NCBI RefSeq assembly: GCF_001465345.1
Contig: NZ_CP013655.1
Span: 620,001 to 684,000 of the forward strand
Source of the DNA: Enterococcus rotai
Lineage (GTDB): Bacteria > Bacillota > Bacilli > Lactobacillales > Enterococcaceae
Direction of reading: 5' to 3'
DNA length: 64,000 bases
The notes below the pieces were generated by a model. The model was not told the DNA's origin. It saw only the letters and a list, made by a program, of their open reading frames with translations, and made no database searches. Position 1 is the stretch's first letter; the number at the start of each line of letters is the position of its first letter. Positions 39,399 to 51,534 of this stretch are shown piece after piece. Both the position numbers and the translations under genes were made by a program.

Positions 39399-39515
39399 TT
39401 ATCCTTGACGTTGTTTATGTTTTGGATTTGCTGGGCAAATGACCATAACACGTCCTTTACGGCGAATTACTTTACAATGCTCACACATTGGTTTTACTGA
39501 TGGTCTTACTTTCAT
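39399..39515 (-). CDS. rpmJ: 50S ribosomal protein L36 (zinc form)
   Basis: 38-aa protein, too short for many gene finders, read from ATG 39515 to TAA 39399 behind AGGGAGGTATTATC. It has the Zn ligands Cys11, Cys14, Cys27 and His33, so this is the zinc-dependent (C+) form. It lies between infA and rpsM, its usual place. Confidence 0.95.
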   Translation of the reverse strand: MKVRPSVKPMCEHCKVIRRKGRVMVICPANPKHKQRQG

Positions 39516-39547
39516 GATAATACCTCCCTGAATTTTACGGAGTACAA

Positions 39548-39766
39548 TTATTTAAAGCGATAAGTGATTCGACCACGAGTTAAATCATATGGAGATAACT
39601 CTACAGTTACTTTATCTCCAGGTAAAATTCGAATGTAGTGCATACGGATCTTACCGGAAACAGTAGCAAGAACTTGGTGTCCATTTTCTAGTTCAACTTT
39701 AAACATTGCATTCGGCAAAGTTTCGACGACTGTACCTTCGACTTCAATCATATCTTCTTTAGCCAC
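39548..39766 (-). CDS. infA: Translation initiation factor IF-1
   Basis: 72-aa S1-like OB-fold protein beginning [12 protein letters not shown] after a GTG start at 39766, with AGGAGGTACT upstream. The longer reading to 39802 adds residues that IF-1 lacks. A separate promoter lies before it, so it can be expressed apart from secY-adk. Confidence 0.95.
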   Translation of the reverse strand: MAKEDMIEVEGTVVETLPNAMFKVELENGHQVLATVSGKIRMHYIRILPGDKVTVELSPYDLTRGRITYRFK

Positions 39767-39883
39767 GCACAGTACCTCCTTGTACTTGTTTCGCATTTTC
39801 ACACGATAAAATGGCGGAAACTTCAGCCCCCACCTAGAATTTTCAATTAAACCTCTACAAAAAGGTAGAAGTCGGACTGATAT

Positions 39884-39912
39884 ATTCTATCATAAACTAT
39901 TCTATTTGGCAA
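39884..39912 (-). promoter_or_regulatory. Internal promoter before infA
   Basis: Minus-strand TTGCCA (39912-39907) and TAGAAT (39889-39884) are 17 bp apart in the adk-infA gap. A short hairpin (CTTCTAC/GTAGAG) follows in the presumed leader. It would drive infA-rpmJ-rpsM-rpsK-rpoA-rplQ. Confidence 0.7.
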
Positions 39913-39960
39913 GAGAATCTGAATCAAACACAAATGGTAAGCTTGCGGCTAATCAGAAAA

Positions 39961-40808
<848 letters not shown>

Positions 40809-40811
40809 CTC

Positions 40812-42110
40812 TTACTTATTGATAAAGCCAACATATTGACGTTTCAACATTAAACCTTCTAATTGTTTCGCTGTTTCTAAAGCAACACCAATCACAATCA
40901 GTAAGCTTGTTCCTCCTAGACCGATAGATTGCGGTAACTTCCAAATCATTTGTGCAATGATTGGTAGTAATGCAACTAAACCTAGGAATATAGAACCGAC
41001 AACACTTAGTCTCATTAACATTCCAGAAATATATTCTTCTGTCCCTTTACCTGGTCGAACGCTTGGAATATAACTTCCTTGTTTTTGCAAGTTTTCCGCT
41101 AATTTCTCAGGGTTAACTTGAACAAACGCATAGAAGAATGTGAAAGCGACGATCAGTACAGTATAAATAATCGCACCTGGAACGGTATTGTAACTAAAAA
41201 TTTGTGTCATTATATCATACCAACCTTCACCAGAATAGCTCTTAGAGAAGGCTTGTAAAACGGCATTCGGCGTTGCGATCAATGAACTAGCAAAGATAAC
41301 TGGGATAACACCGGCAGCATTCACTTTTAACGGTAAATAACTACTTGTTGGTGCACCAGAAACGCGTTTTGTATATTGGATCGGAATTTTTCGTTCTGCT
41401 TGCTGGAAAAATGTTACTAATGTAACAACAGCTAAAATTGCAATAATCAAGATCACAATAAAAATCACAGATTGCCAAATTCTAGAAGATTCAATATTGA
41501 TAAAGTAATCATCAATGATTTCTTTGATACCTTCTGGTACACGAGAAATAATCCCCGCAAAGATAATCATTGAAACCCCATTTCCAATTCCTTTTTCAGT
41601 AATTTGCTCTCCCAACCATGTAACAAACATTGTTCCACCAGTTAAAATCACAGCGATCATCACAAACGTGCTCATGTTAGGATTTTTTACGATCCCAGCA
41701 CTACTTAGACTTTGAAATCCAGCAGTAATCCCAATAGATTGAGCAATACCCAAGAAAATCGTTAGATATCTTGTTGCTTGATTCAATTTCTTACGTCCGA
41801 CTTCACCTTGCTTCGACCATTCTACAAATTTTGGAACGATATCCATTTGTAATAGTTGAATGATGATGGATGCAGTAATATATGGCGAAACCCCCATCGA
41901 AAAGATGGAGAAGTTTTGCATAGCACTACCGCTGACCATATTCAACATATTTAAAAATGGTAAATTGCTTAAGTCTTGCAAACCTTTTGCATTTACGCCA
42001 GGTACAGTTATATGCGCACCTAAACGAAATACAAAAAGAATGAATACAGTAAACAAAATTTTTGATCTAATGTCTTTGACTTTAAAAGCATCTTTTAATA
42101 GTTTAAACAT
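40812..42110 (-). CDS. secY: Protein translocase subunit SecY
   Basis: 432-aa channel-forming subunit with ten helices. Family landmarks are FRLGAHITVPGVN, MGVSPYITASIIIQLL and the ribosome-binding loop region ERKIPIQYTKR. Its ATG overlaps the rplO stop by one base (TAATG). It exports proteins such as the protease and nickel lipoprotein in this window. Confidence 0.97.
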   Translation of the reverse strand: MFKLLKDAFKVKDIRSKILFTVFILFVFRLGAHITVPGVNAKGLQDLSNLPFLNMLNMVSGSAMQNFSIFSMGVSPYITASIIIQLLQMDIVPKFVEWSKQGEVGRKKLNQATRYLTIFLGIAQSIGITAGFQSLSSAGIVKNPNMSTFVMIAVILTGGTMFVTWLGEQITEKGIGNGVSMIIFAGIISRVPEGIKEIIDDYFINIESSRIWQSVIFIVILIIAILAVVTLVTFFQQAERKIPIQYTKRVSGAPTSSYLPLKVNAAGVIPVIFASSLIATPNAVLQAFSKSYSGEGWYDIMTQIFSYNTVPGAIIYTVLIVAFTFFYAFVQVNPEKLAENLQKQGSYIPSVRPGKGTEEYISGMLMRLSVVGSIFLGLVALLPIIAQMIWKLPQSIGLGGTSLLIVIGVALETAKQLEGLMLKRQYVGFINK

Positions 42111-42553
42111 TAGATCACCTCGATTGTTCCACCAGCTGCAACAATTGCTTCTTCTGCTGCTTTAGAGAATTTAGCTGCTTTCACAGTTAATTTTTTAGTT
42201 GTCAATTCACCGTTAGCAAGAACTTTGATTCCAGCTTTTTCGTTTTTCACGATTCCAGCTTCGATCAAGCCTGCAGGTGTAACTTCAGTTCCATCTTCGA
42301 AACGATTTAAGACATCTAAGTTGATGACTGCATAATCTTTACGGTTGATGTTCGTGAAGCCGCGTTTTGGTAAACGACGGAATAATGGAGTTTGACCCCC
42401 TTCAAATCCTAGTCTAACACCACCGCCTGAACGAGCTTTTTGCCCTTTTTGTCCACGGCCGGCAGTTTTACCATTACCAGATGAAGTACCACGTCCAACA
42501 CGGTTACGTACTTGGCGTGAACCTTCAGCAGGTTTCAATTCATGAAGTTTCAT
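42110..42553 (-). CDS. rplO: 50S ribosomal protein L15
   Basis: 147-aa large-subunit protein starting [13 protein letters not shown], with the Gly/Arg-rich RNA-binding N terminus ([18 protein letters not shown]). It is coupled to secY. Confidence 0.97.
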   Translation of the reverse strand: MKLHELKPAEGSRQVRNRVGRGTSSGNGKTAGRGQKGQKARSGGGVRLGFEGGQTPLFRRLPKRGFTNINRKDYAVINLDVLNRFEDGTEVTPAGLIEAGIVKNEKAGIKVLANGELTTKKLTVKAAKFSKAAEEAIVAAGGTIEVI

Positions 42554-42589
42554 TGGTTTGGCACCTCCTTAACAATGTACTATTGTAAA

Positions 42590-42769
42590 TTAAACTTCTT
42601 CAACGTCCACTAAATGTGACACAGTGTTGATCATACCTTTAACTGCTTCGTTAGCAGGTTTCACAACAGAGCTGTTTAGTTTACCTAAACCTAATGCTTT
42701 AACTGTATCTTTTTGGTTTTGAGGACGTCCGATAACGCTGCGTTTTAATGTAACTTTTAATTCAGCCAT
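42590..42769 (-). CDS. rpmD: 50S ribosomal protein L30
   Basis: 59-aa protein read from ATG 42769 to TAA 42590, beginning [16 protein letters not shown] and ending LVDVEEV. It sits between rpsE and rplO in the expected order, with an AAGGAGGACAAAAT site. Confidence 0.95.
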   Translation of the reverse strand: MAELKVTLKRSVIGRPQNQKDTVKALGLGKLNSSVVKPANEAVKGMINTVSHLVDVEEV

Positions 42770-42782
42770 TATTTTGTCCTCC

Positions 42783-43283
42783 TTATCCTAAGATTTCTTC
42801 TACAGATTTACCACGAAGTGCTGCCACTTCTTCGGCACGTTTTAATTGTTTTAACCCTTCAACTGTTGCGCGAACAACGTTGATTGGTGTGTTTGAACCT
42901 AATGATTTTGATGTAATATCTGCTACACCAGCTAATTCCAATACGGCACGAACTGGTCCACCAGCGGCTACCCCAGAACCTTCTACTGCAGGTTTCATAA
43001 GGATACGGCCACCACCGAATACCCCAATCACTTCGTGAGGGATACTAGAACCAACCATAGGCACTTCAACTAAGTTTTTCTTCGCGTCTTCGATTGCTTT
43101 ACGGATTGCTTCTGGCACTTCTTGTGCTTTACCAGTCCCAAAGCCAACGTGACCGTTTTTATCTCCCACAACAACTAATGCTGCAAAGCGTAGACGACGT
43201 CCACCTTTAACAACTTTCGTTACACGGTTGATAGAAACCACGCGGTCTTCTAATTCCAAGTGTTTTGGATCAATATAAACCAT
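42783..43283 (-). CDS. rpsE: 30S ribosomal protein S5
   Basis: 166-aa small-subunit protein with double-stranded-RNA-binding fold, [19 protein letters not shown]. It takes part in mRNA entry and fidelity. It is 14 bp before rpmD. Confidence 0.97.
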   Translation of the reverse strand: MVYIDPKHLELEDRVVSINRVTKVVKGGRRLRFAALVVVGDKNGHVGFGTGKAQEVPEAIRKAIEDAKKNLVEVPMVGSSIPHEVIGVFGGGRILMKPAVEGSGVAAGGPVRAVLELAGVADITSKSLGSNTPINVVRATVEGLKQLKRAEEVAALRGKSVEEILG

Positions 43284-43303
43284 GAATGGTGTTCCTCCTT
43301 CTC

Positions 43304-43660
43304 CTAAAATTCTAGTCCATTTTCACGCGCTGCTTCAGCTAAAGCTTGCACGCGGCCATGGTAAAGGTATCCACCACGGTCAAAGACTACTACTTTAACG
43401 CCTTTTTCAGCGGCACGTTCAGCGATTAATTTACCAACAGCTGCGGCTGTTTCTGTTTTGTTTCCACCTGAAATTTCTTTATCTAAGGCAGAGGCACTTG
43501 CTAGCGTTACACCCGCTACGTCATCAATGATTTGCGCGTAGATGTTTTTGTTAGAACGGAATACGTTCAAGCGTGGGCACTCAGCAGTACCAGAGATTTT
43601 GTTACGTACACGACGATGTCTCTTTTGGCGTGTTTTGTTTTTATCTGGTTTTGTAATCAC
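43304..43660 (-). CDS. rplR: 50S ribosomal protein L18
   Basis: 118-aa 5S rRNA-binding protein. GTG at 43660 after AGAGGTGA gives the normal length; an extra GTG three codons upstream has no usable site. [18 protein letters not shown] is typical. Confidence 0.95.
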   Translation of the reverse strand: MITKPDKNKTRQKRHRRVRNKISGTAECPRLNVFRSNKNIYAQIIDDVAGVTLASASALDKEISGGNKTETAAAVGKLIAERAAEKGVKVVVFDRGGYLYHGRVQALAEAARENGLEF

Positions 43661-43703
43661 AATTGTCACCTCTTTGTATTTGCTAGCTCTTAAGCTGCGA
43701 TAG

Positions 43704-43740
43704 ACAACGGATCGTTATTTTTCAAACGAAGTTGAAAAAT
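43704..43740 (-). repeat. Hairpin in the rplF-rplR spacer
   Basis: GTTATTTTTCAA and TTGAAAAATAAC pair perfectly around a 6-nt loop, about 15 nt after the rplF stop. No T run follows it. It is one of several intercistronic hairpins in this operon and may protect or process the mRNA. Confidence 0.6.
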
Positions 43741-43756
43741 AACTCTCAAGCTGCTA

Positions 43757-44293
43757 TTATTTACCAGTTTTACCTTCTTTACGACGTACGAATTCGCCAA
43801 CATAACGGATTCCTTTGCCTTTATAAGGTTCTGGAGGACGAGTACCACGAATATTTGCTGCTAATTCACCAACGTGTTCTTTGTTAGCGCCTTTTACAAC
43901 TACTTGTGTATTCGAAGGTACTTCTACAGTTACACCAGCTGGTGGTGTAATTTCTACTGGATGAGAATACCCAACGTTAAGAACTAATGTAGTCCCTTGC
44001 ATTTGAGCACGGTACCCAACCCCGATAAGTTCAAGACCTTTTTCAAAGCCTGTACTTACACCAACAACCATGTTGTTGAAGTTCGCACGAGTTGTTCCGT
44101 GGATTGTTTTCATGTCTTTGCTATCATTTGGACGAGTGAATGTTACTTCATTTCCTTCGATATTCATTGTGATATCAGCAGAAAATTCACGTGTTAATTC
44201 ACCTTTAGGTCCTTTTACAGTAATGTTGTTTCCTTCTTGTTTGACTTCGACGCCAGCAGGAAGTACAACGATTTTATTACCAATACGGCTCAC
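43757..44293 (-). CDS. rplF: 50S ribosomal protein L6
   Basis: 178-aa protein near the factor-binding site, [17 protein letters not shown] at the start and [18 protein letters not shown] near the end. It precedes a 96-bp spacer with a stable hairpin. Confidence 0.97.
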   Translation of the reverse strand: MSRIGNKIVVLPAGVEVKQEGNNITVKGPKGELTREFSADITMNIEGNEVTFTRPNDSKDMKTIHGTTRANFNNMVVGVSTGFEKGLELIGVGYRAQMQGTTLVLNVGYSHPVEITPPAGVTVEVPSNTQVVVKGANKEHVGELAANIRGTRPPEPYKGKGIRYVGEFVRRKEGKTGK

Positions 44294-44324
44294 TTAGAGA
44301 CACCTCCTTGTGTGTTTTTTTAAA

Positions 44325-44723
44325 TTACCATACGTAGGCGATTACTTCGCCGCCGATGTTTTTAGCTCTTGCTTCTTTATCAGTTACAACACCTTCAGAA
44401 GTAGAGATAATCGCGATTCCTAGACCATTCAATACTTTAGGTACTTCGTCAGATTTGACATAAGCACGTAGACCTGGTTTAGAGATACGTTTTAAGTTTG
44501 TGATAACACGTTCTTCGTTTTTACCGTATTTAAGGAAAACACGAATCACGCCTTGTTTGTCATCTTCGATATATTCTACATCGCGTACAAAACCTTCACG
44601 TTTCAAGATTTCAGCGATATCACGTTTGATTTTTGACGCAGGCACTTCTAAGCTTTCATGTTTAACCATGTTTGCATTACGAATGCGCGTTAGAAAATCT
44701 GCAATTGGATCTGTCATGACCAT
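44325..44723 (-). CDS. rpsH: 30S ribosomal protein S8
   Basis: 132-aa protein ([17 protein letters not shown] at the start, ending GGEVIAYVW). In other bacteria it autoregulates the spc operon. Confidence 0.97.
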   Translation of the reverse strand: MVMTDPIADFLTRIRNANMVKHESLEVPASKIKRDIAEILKREGFVRDVEYIEDDKQGVIRVFLKYGKNEERVITNLKRISKPGLRAYVKSDEVPKVLNGLGIAIISTSEGVVTDKEARAKNIGGEVIAYVW

Positions 44724-44758
44724 TGAACTATTTACCTCCTTTATGCGAGTTTACTTGT

Positions 44759-44944
44759 TTACCAGCTAGCTTTCTTCACGCCGGGAATTTGACCTTTATA
44801 GGCAAGTTCGCGGAAGCAAATACGGCAAAGATGAAATTTACGATAAACTGAATGTGGACGTCCGCAACGTTCACAACGAGTATACGCTTGTGTTGAATGT
44901 TTGGCAGGGCGTTTGTTTTTAGCAATCATTGATTTTTTAGCCAC
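44759..44944 (-). CDS. rpsN: 30S ribosomal protein S14, zinc type
   Basis: 61-aa short S14 with four zinc-binding cysteines (Cys24, Cys27, Cys40, Cys43). This is the Zn-dependent (type Z) form encoded in the ribosomal operon; a zinc-free paralogue, if any, lies elsewhere. Confidence 0.96.
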   Translation of the reverse strand: MAKKSMIAKNKRPAKHSTQAYTRCERCGRPHSVYRKFHLCRICFRELAYKGQIPGVKKASW

Positions 44945-44962
44945 GTAGTTCGCCTCCTTTTA

Positions 44963-45502
44963 TTATTTTTGGAATGGCATACCTAATTGTGTCAACAATT
45001 CACGAGATTCTTCATCTGTGTTTGCTGTAGTTACAATAACGATGTCCATACCGCGTACTTTATCTACTAAATCATAATCAACTTCTGGGAAGATTAATTG
45101 TTCTTTAACACCTAAAGTATAGTTACCACGTCCATCAAAAGCTTTTTTGCTTACTCCGTGGAAGTCACGTACACGAGGTAGAGAAACAGATACTAATTTA
45201 TCTAAAAATTCGTACATTCTTTCTCCGCGTAAAGTAACTTTCGCACCGATTGGCATGCCTTCACGTAAACGGAAACCAGCGATTGATTTCTTAGCTTTCG
45301 TGATCAATGGTTTTTGACCTGTGATCAATGCTAATTCTTCAACTGCTTTATCTAAATTTTTTGCGTTTGAAACAGCATCGCCCACACCCATGTTAATAAC
45401 GATCTTATCAACTTTTGGTGTTTGCATAACTGAACTATAATTAAATTTTTCCACTAATGCTGGAGTAATTTCTTTAATATATTTTTCTTTCAGGCGGTTC
45501 AT
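44963..45502 (-). CDS. rplE: 50S ribosomal protein L5
   Basis: 179-aa 5S rRNA and P-site tRNA contact protein, [17 protein letters not shown]. It ends 18 bp before rpsN. Confidence 0.97.
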   Translation of the reverse strand: MNRLKEKYIKEITPALVEKFNYSSVMQTPKVDKIVINMGVGDAVSNAKNLDKAVEELALITGQKPLITKAKKSIAGFRLREGMPIGAKVTLRGERMYEFLDKLVSVSLPRVRDFHGVSKKAFDGRGNYTLGVKEQLIFPEVDYDLVDKVRGMDIVIVTTANTDEESRELLTQLGMPFQK

Positions 45503-45528
45503 TTAGTAAGCCCCTCCTTCCTTTTAAT

Positions 45529-45837
45529 CTATTTATCTAAGACTTCACCGGTTTTTTTAGAAACACGGACTTTTTTACCATCGACTTCTTTGTAACCTAC
45601 ACGACCAGCTACACCTGTTCCGTCAATCACCATTACATTAGAAACATGAATCGGCGCTTCGACTTCTAGGATTCCGCCTTGCGGCGCTGCTTGATTTGGT
45701 TTTTGGTGTTTTTTCATGATGTTAACACCTTCAACGATGACTTTGTCTTTTTTAGGAAACGCTGCTAATACAACGCCTTCTTTATTCTTGTCTTTGCCAG
45801 TGATAATTTTCACTTTATCGCCTTTTTTAACAAACAT
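45529..45837 (-). CDS. rplX: 50S ribosomal protein L24
   Basis: 102-aa assembly initiator with a KOW motif near the N terminus ([18 protein letters not shown]). Confidence 0.97.
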   Translation of the reverse strand: MFVKKGDKVKIITGKDKNKEGVVLAAFPKKDKVIVEGVNIMKKHQKPNQAAPQGGILEVEAPIHVSNVMVIDGTGVAGRVGYKEVDGKKVRVSKKTGEVLDK

Positions 45838-45871
45838 TACTGTTTCGCACCTCCTTTGATACGTGTCCTGA

Positions 45872-46270
<399 letters not shown>

Positions 46271-46299
46271 TCAATCTATATAGGAAAATCTCGTTTTTA

Positions 46300-46566
46300 T
46301 TAGATGACAACTGCTTCTTCGACTACCTCTAGTAAACGGAAACGTTTTGTAGCTGATAATGGACGAGTTTCCATGATTCTTACGATGTCTCCAACTTTTG
46401 CAGTGTTGTTTTCATCATGAGCTTTGTATTTCTTAGAATATTTCATACGTTTACCGTAAATAGGATGGTTTTTCTTTGTTTCTACGACAACAGTGATAGT
46501 TTTATCCATCTTATCTGAAACAACACGACCTTGGTAAACTTTGCGTTGATTTCTTTCTTCAGTCAT
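46300..46566 (-). CDS. rpsQ: 30S ribosomal protein S17
   Basis: 88-aa OB-fold protein. ATG at 46566 lies ten bases after GAAGGAGG; upstream in-frame sequence overlaps the ribosome site. [14 protein letters not shown] is typical. Confidence 0.95.
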   Translation of the reverse strand: MTEERNQRKVYQGRVVSDKMDKTITVVVETKKNHPIYGKRMKYSKKYKAHDENNTAKVGDIVRIMETRPLSATKRFRLLEVVEEAVVI

Positions 46567-46589
46567 ACGCGTTTGGCCTCCTTCCACTA

Positions 46590-46778
46590 TTAGTTAGCTT
46601 GTTCACGCAATACTGTTTTGATGCGTGCAATCGATTGACGTACTTCTTGAATACGTGCAGTGTTTTCTAATTGACCTGTTGCTAGTTGGAATCTAAGATT
46701 AAATAATTCTTCTTTGAATTGCTTTTCTTTTTCAAGCATTTCGGCAGTGGTTAATTCTCTGATTTCTTTAACCTTCAT
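46590..46778 (-). CDS. rpmC: 50S ribosomal protein L29
   Basis: 62-aa helical hairpin at the tunnel exit ([15 protein letters not shown]). ATG 46778 gives the family length and overlaps rplP by 11 bp. Confidence 0.95.
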   Translation of the reverse strand: MKVKEIRELTTAEMLEKEKQFKEELFNLRFQLATGQLENTARIQEVRQSIARIKTVLREQAN

Positions 46779-47202
46779 TCGATTCACCACCCATTTCCTC
46801 ACGTTTTACAATTTTGGTTTTCACCGGTAATTTGTGGGATGCAAGGCGAAGTGCTTCACGAGCTACTTCTTCAGGTACGCCTGCGATTTCAAACATGATC
46901 TTGCCACGTTTAACTGGTGAAACCCAGCCTTCAGGAGCCCCTTTACCTTTACCCATACGAACACCAATTGCTTTACTTGTGTATGATTTGTGAGGGAAAA
47001 TTTTAATCCATACTTTCCCGCCACGTTTCATATAACGAGTCATAGCAATACGGGCAGCTTCGATTTGACGGTTAGTAATCCAGTGAGATTCAGTTGCTTG
47101 TAAACCCCATTCACCAAATGCTACTTCTTTTCCGCCTTTGGCTTCACCACGCATTTTACCTCTAAATTCACGACGGTGTTTTACACGTTTAGGTACTAAC
47201 AT
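46768..47202 (-). CDS. rplP: 50S ribosomal protein L16
   Basis: 144-aa protein, [17 protein letters not shown]. It begins two bases after the rpsC stop, indicating tight coupling. Confidence 0.97.
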   Translation of the reverse strand: MLVPKRVKHRREFRGKMRGEAKGGKEVAFGEWGLQATESHWITNRQIEAARIAMTRYMKRGGKVWIKIFPHKSYTSKAIGVRMGKGKGAPEGWVSPVKRGKIMFEIAGVPEEVAREALRLASHKLPVKTKIVKREEMGGESNEG

Positions 47203-47204
47203 GA

Positions 47205-47861
47205 TTATTTCCCTCCTTTCTCAGTGTTTTTTTTCGTTGGAAGAATTTCTCCACGGTAAATCCACACTTTAACTCCTAATTTTCCGTAAGTTGTGTCTGC
47301 TTCTTCCCATGCGTAATCAATATCAGCACGCAAAGTGTGAAGTGGAACTGTACCTTCAGAGTAACCTTCTGAACGAGCGATATCAGCACCGTTTAAACGA
47401 CCTGATACTTGTGTTTTGATTCCTTTAGCGCCTGAACGCATAGTGCGTTGGATCGCTTGTTTTTGAGCACGACGGAAAGCAACACGGTTTTCTAATTGAC
47501 GTGCAATTCCTTCGCCTACTAATTTTGCATCTAAATCTGGTTTTTTGATTTCAATGATGTTGATATGAACTCTTTTGCCAGTTAGTGAATTTAATGATTT
47601 TCTTAGGTTTTCGACTTCAGATCCGCCTTTACCGATAACCATACCTGGTTTAGCTGTGTGGATTGAAATGTTCACACGATTTGCAGCGCGCTCGATCTCA
47701 ATTGTAGACACAGCGGCATCAGCAAGTTTTGTCGCGATAAATTTACGGATTCTTAAATCTTCGTGTAAGAACTCAGCATACTCTTTTTCAGCATACCATT
47801 TTGCATCCCAGTCGCGGATGATGCCTACACGCATTCCAATTGGATGTACTTTTTGACCCAC
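47205..47861 (-). CDS. rpsC: 30S ribosomal protein S3
   Basis: 218-aa mRNA-entry protein with a KH domain ([19 protein letters not shown]). GTG/ATG start region follows AAGAGGAGGGACAATCA, the third of three similar ribosome-site sequences in the 212-bp gap after rplV. Confidence 0.96.
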   Translation of the reverse strand: MGQKVHPIGMRVGIIRDWDAKWYAEKEYAEFLHEDLRIRKFIATKLADAAVSTIEIERAANRVNISIHTAKPGMVIGKGGSEVENLRKSLNSLTGKRVHINIIEIKKPDLDAKLVGEGIARQLENRVAFRRAQKQAIQRTMRSGAKGIKTQVSGRLNGADIARSEGYSEGTVPLHTLRADIDYAWEEADTTYGKLGVKVWIYRGEILPTKKNTEKGGK

Positions 47862-48073
47862 TGATTGTCCCTCCTCTTATCTTTTGACACCTATTTATTA
47901 AAATAAATAGGTTTCATCTTGAGGTTCGGTATCCATTAACTCTAAGTGCTAAAGCACTAAAAATAATGGTCCTCCTCTTAATCTTTTAAGGTTTGGCAGC
48001 CATTATTTCAAAATGCCAAAGCATTAAGAATAACGGTTCCTCCTCTTATCAAGTGACATCTGTTTAAAACAGA
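47862..48073 (-). repeat. Duplicated Shine-Dalgarno and hairpin units between rplV and rpsC
   Basis: In transcript sense the spacer contains TAAGAGGAGG three times (ending near 48039, 47971 and 47870). The first two are followed by similar blocks of about 68 nt: a small stem (TAATGC-TTTG-GCATT, or AGTGC-TTTA-GCACT), then AATGG.T.CC.AACCT. Hairpins lie at both ends, ATCTG-TTTTAAA-CAGAT and CCTATTTATTTTAATAAATAGG, each followed by TGTCA and the ribosome site. Only the last site serves rpsC. Confidence 0.75.
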
Positions 48074-48421
48074 TTATTTTTCTGATACGACTACTGTAAG
48101 ATGACTTGTACGTTTGTTAATTGGTGATGCTGAACCTTTTGCACGTGGACGGAAGCGTTTCATTGTTGGTCCTTCGTTGACAAATGCTTCAGATACTACT
48201 AAGTTTTCAACGTCTAAGTCAAAGTTATTTTCTGCGTTAGCAACTGCTGACATTAAAACTTTTTCAATGATTCCAGCAGATTTGTTTGGCATGAATTTCA
48301 AGATAGAAATTGCATCCGCAACGCTTTTACCTCTGATAAGATCGATTACTAAACGGGCTTTACGAGGTGAAGTGCGAACTGTTTTTGCAGTTGCCTTAGC
48401 TGATGTAATTTGTTCTGACAT
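48074..48421 (-). CDS. rplV: 50S ribosomal protein L22
   Basis: 115-aa tunnel-wall protein. ATG 48421 is eight bases after GGGGAGG; the ATG two codons upstream is too close to the site. [17 protein letters not shown] is typical. Confidence 0.96.
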   Translation of the reverse strand: MSEQITSAKATAKTVRTSPRKARLVIDLIRGKSVADAISILKFMPNKSAGIIEKVLMSAVANAENNFDLDVENLVVSEAFVNEGPTMKRFRPRAKGSASPINKRTSHLTVVVSEK

Positions 48422-48442
48422 TTGCATTTCCTCCCCTCAAAA

Positions 48443-48721
48443 TTAACGTCTAGTTTTCTTATCGTCGGCTCCGTGGCCACGATAAGTTCTAGTTGGTGCA
48501 AATTCACCTAATTTATGTCCTACCATGTCTTCTTGGATGTATACAGGAACGTGTTTACGTCCATCATATACGGCAATTGTAAATCCAACGAATGTTGGAA
48601 AAATTGTAGAACGGCGAGACCAAGTTTTAATTACTTTCTTCTTTTCGGCACCTTGTTGAGCTTCTACTTTTTTCATTAAATGCTCATCAGCGAAAGGTCC
48701 TTTTTTCAAACTACGACCCAT
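48443..48721 (-). CDS. rpsS: 30S ribosomal protein S19
   Basis: 92-aa small-subunit head protein, [16 protein letters not shown], normal length. Confidence 0.97.
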   Translation of the reverse strand: MGRSLKKGPFADEHLMKKVEAQQGAEKKKVIKTWSRRSTIFPTFVGFTIAVYDGRKHVPVYIQEDMVGHKLGEFAPTRTYRGHGADDKKTRR

Positions 48722-48763
48722 GGTGAACCTCCTCTCAAAATGTACGACACATGGTCAAAAAAA

Positions 48764-49594
48764 TTATTTAGTACGACGACGAACAATAAGTTTGTCTGAT
48801 TTAGCTTTTTTATTACGAGTTTTCAAGCCGATTGCTGGTTGACCCCAAGGTGATACTGGAGCTTTACGTCCGATCGGTTGTTTCCCTTCACCACCACCGT
48901 GTGGGTGATCGTTCGGGTTCATTACGCTACCACGAACTGTTGGGCGTTTACGCATCCAACGAGAGCGGCCAGCTTTACCAATGTTGATTAATTCGTGTTG
49001 TTCGTTACCAACAGCACCGATTGTTGCACGGCAAGTTGCTAAGATCATACGAACTTCACCAGAGTTCAAACGGATTAATACGTATTTGCCTTCTTTACCA
49101 AGTACTTGTGCACTTGTTCCAGCAGAACGGATCAATTGACCGCCTTTACCAGGTTTCATTTCAATATTGTGGACAACAGTACCTACTGGAATATTTTCCA
49201 ATGGTAATGCGTTCCCTACTTTAATATCTGCTTCAGTACCGGAAACAAGGCGCATGCCTACTTCCAATCCTTTTGGTGCTAGAATGTATGCTTTGATTCC
49301 ATCTTCGTAATGTACTAACGCGATGTTAGCAGAACGGTTTGGATCATACTCGATAGTTTTGACAACCGCTACAACGTTATCTTTATTACGTTTGAAGTCG
49401 ATCATACGGTATTGACGTTTGTGACCGCCACCTTGATGACGAACTGTAATACGACCGTTGTTGTTACGACCGGCATGGTTTTTTAATGGCGCCAACAACG
49501 ATTTTTCAGGTGTTGATGTCGTGATTTCAGCAAAATCAGATGCTGTCATATTACGACGGCCATTTGTGGTAGGTTTATACTTTTTAATCGCCAC
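48764..49594 (-). CDS. rplB: 50S ribosomal protein L2
   Basis: 276-aa peptidyl-transferase-centre protein with the conserved C-terminal [14 protein letters not shown] segment including the functional histidine. Confidence 0.98.
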   Translation of the reverse strand: MAIKKYKPTTNGRRNMTASDFAEITTSTPEKSLLAPLKNHAGRNNNGRITVRHQGGGHKRQYRMIDFKRNKDNVVAVVKTIEYDPNRSANIALVHYEDGIKAYILAPKGLEVGMRLVSGTEADIKVGNALPLENIPVGTVVHNIEMKPGKGGQLIRSAGTSAQVLGKEGKYVLIRLNSGEVRMILATCRATIGAVGNEQHELINIGKAGRSRWMRKRPTVRGSVMNPNDHPHGGGEGKQPIGRKAPVSPWGQPAIGLKTRNKKAKSDKLIVRRRTK

Positions 49595-49632
49595 GTCTTT
49601 TTCCCTCCCATTTAATAGTTAACATGGACTGC

Positions 49633-49923
49633 TTATTCAGCAGCATCGAAAATTTGAATTTCTTTTGAATCATCTGTTAAAGTCACAACAGCTTTGCGAC
49701 GTTTTTTTGTGTAACCAGCGTGTTTGCCCATACGTTTAAATTTAGGGCGCACGTTAATGATGTTTACGTTTTTAACTTTAACATCAAATGCTGCTACAAC
49801 AGCTTGTTTTACTAAAGTTTTGTTTGCGCGAGTGTCCACTTCGAAAGTGTATTTCTTTTCGTCCATAGCAAGCATGGATTTTTCAGTGATCACTGGGCGT
49901 TTGATTACGTCTAGTAAGTTCAT
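49633..49923 (-). CDS. rplW: 50S ribosomal protein L23
   Basis: 96-aa tunnel-exit protein that docks trigger factor and [20 protein letters not shown]. Its start overlaps the rplD stop. Confidence 0.97.
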   Translation of the reverse strand: MNLLDVIKRPVITEKSMLAMDEKKYTFEVDTRANKTLVKQAVVAAFDVKVKNVNIINVRPKFKRMGKHAGYTKKRRKAVVTLTDDSKEIQIFDAAE

Positions 49924-50546
49924 TATGCAAGCACCTCCTCAATTTGAGTAAGAGCAGTTTGTGTTGCCAATACTTTAGTATTAGAAACGATATCTAAAAC
50001 ACTTACGTTATCAGAAGTTACTACAGAAACGTTTGGTAGATTACGTGCAGACAATGCTGCAAAATCATTTCCTGTTTCTAAAACAACTAATACTTTCGCA
50101 TCAATAGATAAGTTTGTTAAAACTTGTTTGAATTCTTTTGTTTTTGGTGCATCAAAGCCTAACGCTTCAACTGCTACCAAGTTGTTTTCAGCAACTTTTT
50201 CTGACAATACAGATTTCATTGCTAAACGACGAACTTTTTTAGGAAGTTTGTAGCTGTAAGAACGCGGTGTTGGTCCGAAGACTACGCCACCTCCACGCCA
50301 TTGTGGTGAACGAATTGAACCTTGACGAGCACGACCAGTTCCTTTTTGACGCCATGGTTTACGGCCGCCGCCACGAACTTCTCCGCGGTGTTTTACTGAG
50401 TGTGTACCTTGTCTTAATGAAGCACGTTGCATGATGATTGCATCGTAGACAACAGTTTCATTTGGTTCGATTCCGAAAATCTCTTCGTTTAAAGTGATTT
50501 CACCATTTTGAGTTCCATCTTGTTTAAATAATGCTACATTCGGCAT
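49923..50546 (-). CDS. rplD: 50S ribosomal protein L4
   Basis: 207-aa protein with the extended tunnel loop ([19 protein letters not shown]). In other bacteria L4 also represses its own S10 operon through the leader RNA. Confidence 0.97.
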   Translation of the reverse strand: MPNVALFKQDGTQNGEITLNEEIFGIEPNETVVYDAIIMQRASLRQGTHSVKHRGEVRGGGRKPWRQKGTGRARQGSIRSPQWRGGGVVFGPTPRSYSYKLPKKVRRLAMKSVLSEKVAENNLVAVEALGFDAPKTKEFKQVLTNLSIDAKVLVVLETGNDFAALSARNLPNVSVVTSDNVSVLDIVSNTKVLATQTALTQIEEVLA

Positions 50547-50571
50547 TCCTTAGTTCCTCCTTTCCCTACGC

Positions 50572-51201
50572 TTATTTAGCTTTCACAGCTGATTTGATTG
50601 TGATTAATGATTTTTTCGCTCCAGGAATGTTTCCTTTGATCATGATTACATTTCTTTCAGCGTCCACTTTAACAATTTCAAGATTTTGAATTGTTACGCG
50701 GTTACCACCCATACGGCCGGCAAGTTTTTTATTTTTAAATACACGGTTAGGTGCAACTGGACCCATTGACCCAGGACGACGGTGGTAACGAGATCCGTGA
50801 CTCATTGGTCCGCGGCTTTGTCCGTGGCGTTTGATAACGCCTTGGAATCCTTTACCTTTCGAAGTTCCTGTAACATCAATAATGTCTCCTGCTTGGAAAA
50901 CATCTACCTTAATTTCTTTACCTACTTCATATTCTCCTAGCTCAACATTTTTGAATTCCTTAATGAAGCGCTTAGGAGCCGTGTTTGCTTTTGCAACATG
51001 ACCTTTCGCAGGTTTGTTCGCTAATACTTCACGTTTGTCTTGGTAACCGATTTGGATAGCTTCGTATCCGTCAGTCTCAACAGTTTTTACTTGTAAAACT
51101 ACGTTTGGCGTAGCTTCAACTACTGTTACTGGAATTAATTCACCAGACTCAGTAAAGATTTGTGTCATTCCCACTTTTTTTCCTAAGATTCCTTTGGTCA
51201 T
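50572..51201 (-). CDS. rplC: 50S ribosomal protein L3
   Basis: 209-aa protein reaching the peptidyl-transferase centre, [16 protein letters not shown] at the start and the [16 protein letters not shown] block. Confidence 0.97.
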   Translation of the reverse strand: MTKGILGKKVGMTQIFTESGELIPVTVVEATPNVVLQVKTVETDGYEAIQIGYQDKREVLANKPAKGHVAKANTAPKRFIKEFKNVELGEYEVGKEIKVDVFQAGDIIDVTGTSKGKGFQGVIKRHGQSRGPMSHGSRYHRRPGSMGPVAPNRVFKNKKLAGRMGGNRVTIQNLEIVKVDAERNVIMIKGNIPGAKKSLITIKSAVKAK

Positions 51202-51225
51202 GAGTACACCTCCATCATCTTGATT

Positions 51226-51534
51226 TTATAGTTTGATTTCAATATTCACACCAGATGGTAAGTCAAGCTTCATTAAAGCATCAACTGTTTTTGGTGTTGG
51301 GTTCACAATGTCGATTAGACGTTTGTGCGTACGCATTTCGAATTGTTCGCGTGAATCTTTGTATTTATGAGTCGCACGAATAACTGTGTAAAGCGAGCGT
51401 TCTGTTGGTAATGGAATTGGTCCTGACACGTCAGCTCCAGTTCTTTTTGCTGTTTCCACAATTTTATCCGCTGATTGATCTAAAATACGGTGTTCATACG
51501 CTTTTAAACGGATACGAATTTTTTGTTTTGCCAT
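51226..51534 (-). CDS. rpsJ: 30S ribosomal protein S10
   Basis: 102-aa first gene of the S10-spc-alpha operon, [22 protein letters not shown] 51534 follows GAAGGAGGGAACAAG. The reading back to 51570 covers the ribosome site and is rejected. S10 also acts as NusE in antitermination. Confidence 0.97.
   Translation of the reverse strand: MAKQKIRIRLKAYEHRILDQSADKIVETAKRTGADVSGPIPLPTERSLYTVIRATHKYKDSREQFEMRTHKRLIDIVNPTPKTVDALMKLDLPSGVNIEIKL

Noticed and set aside
48011-48030. Tiny ATG frame of 12 codons in the rplV-rpsC spacer as a real gene
   Set aside because: Too short and placed on a duplicated hairpin; kept only as a possible leader peptide in the findings.
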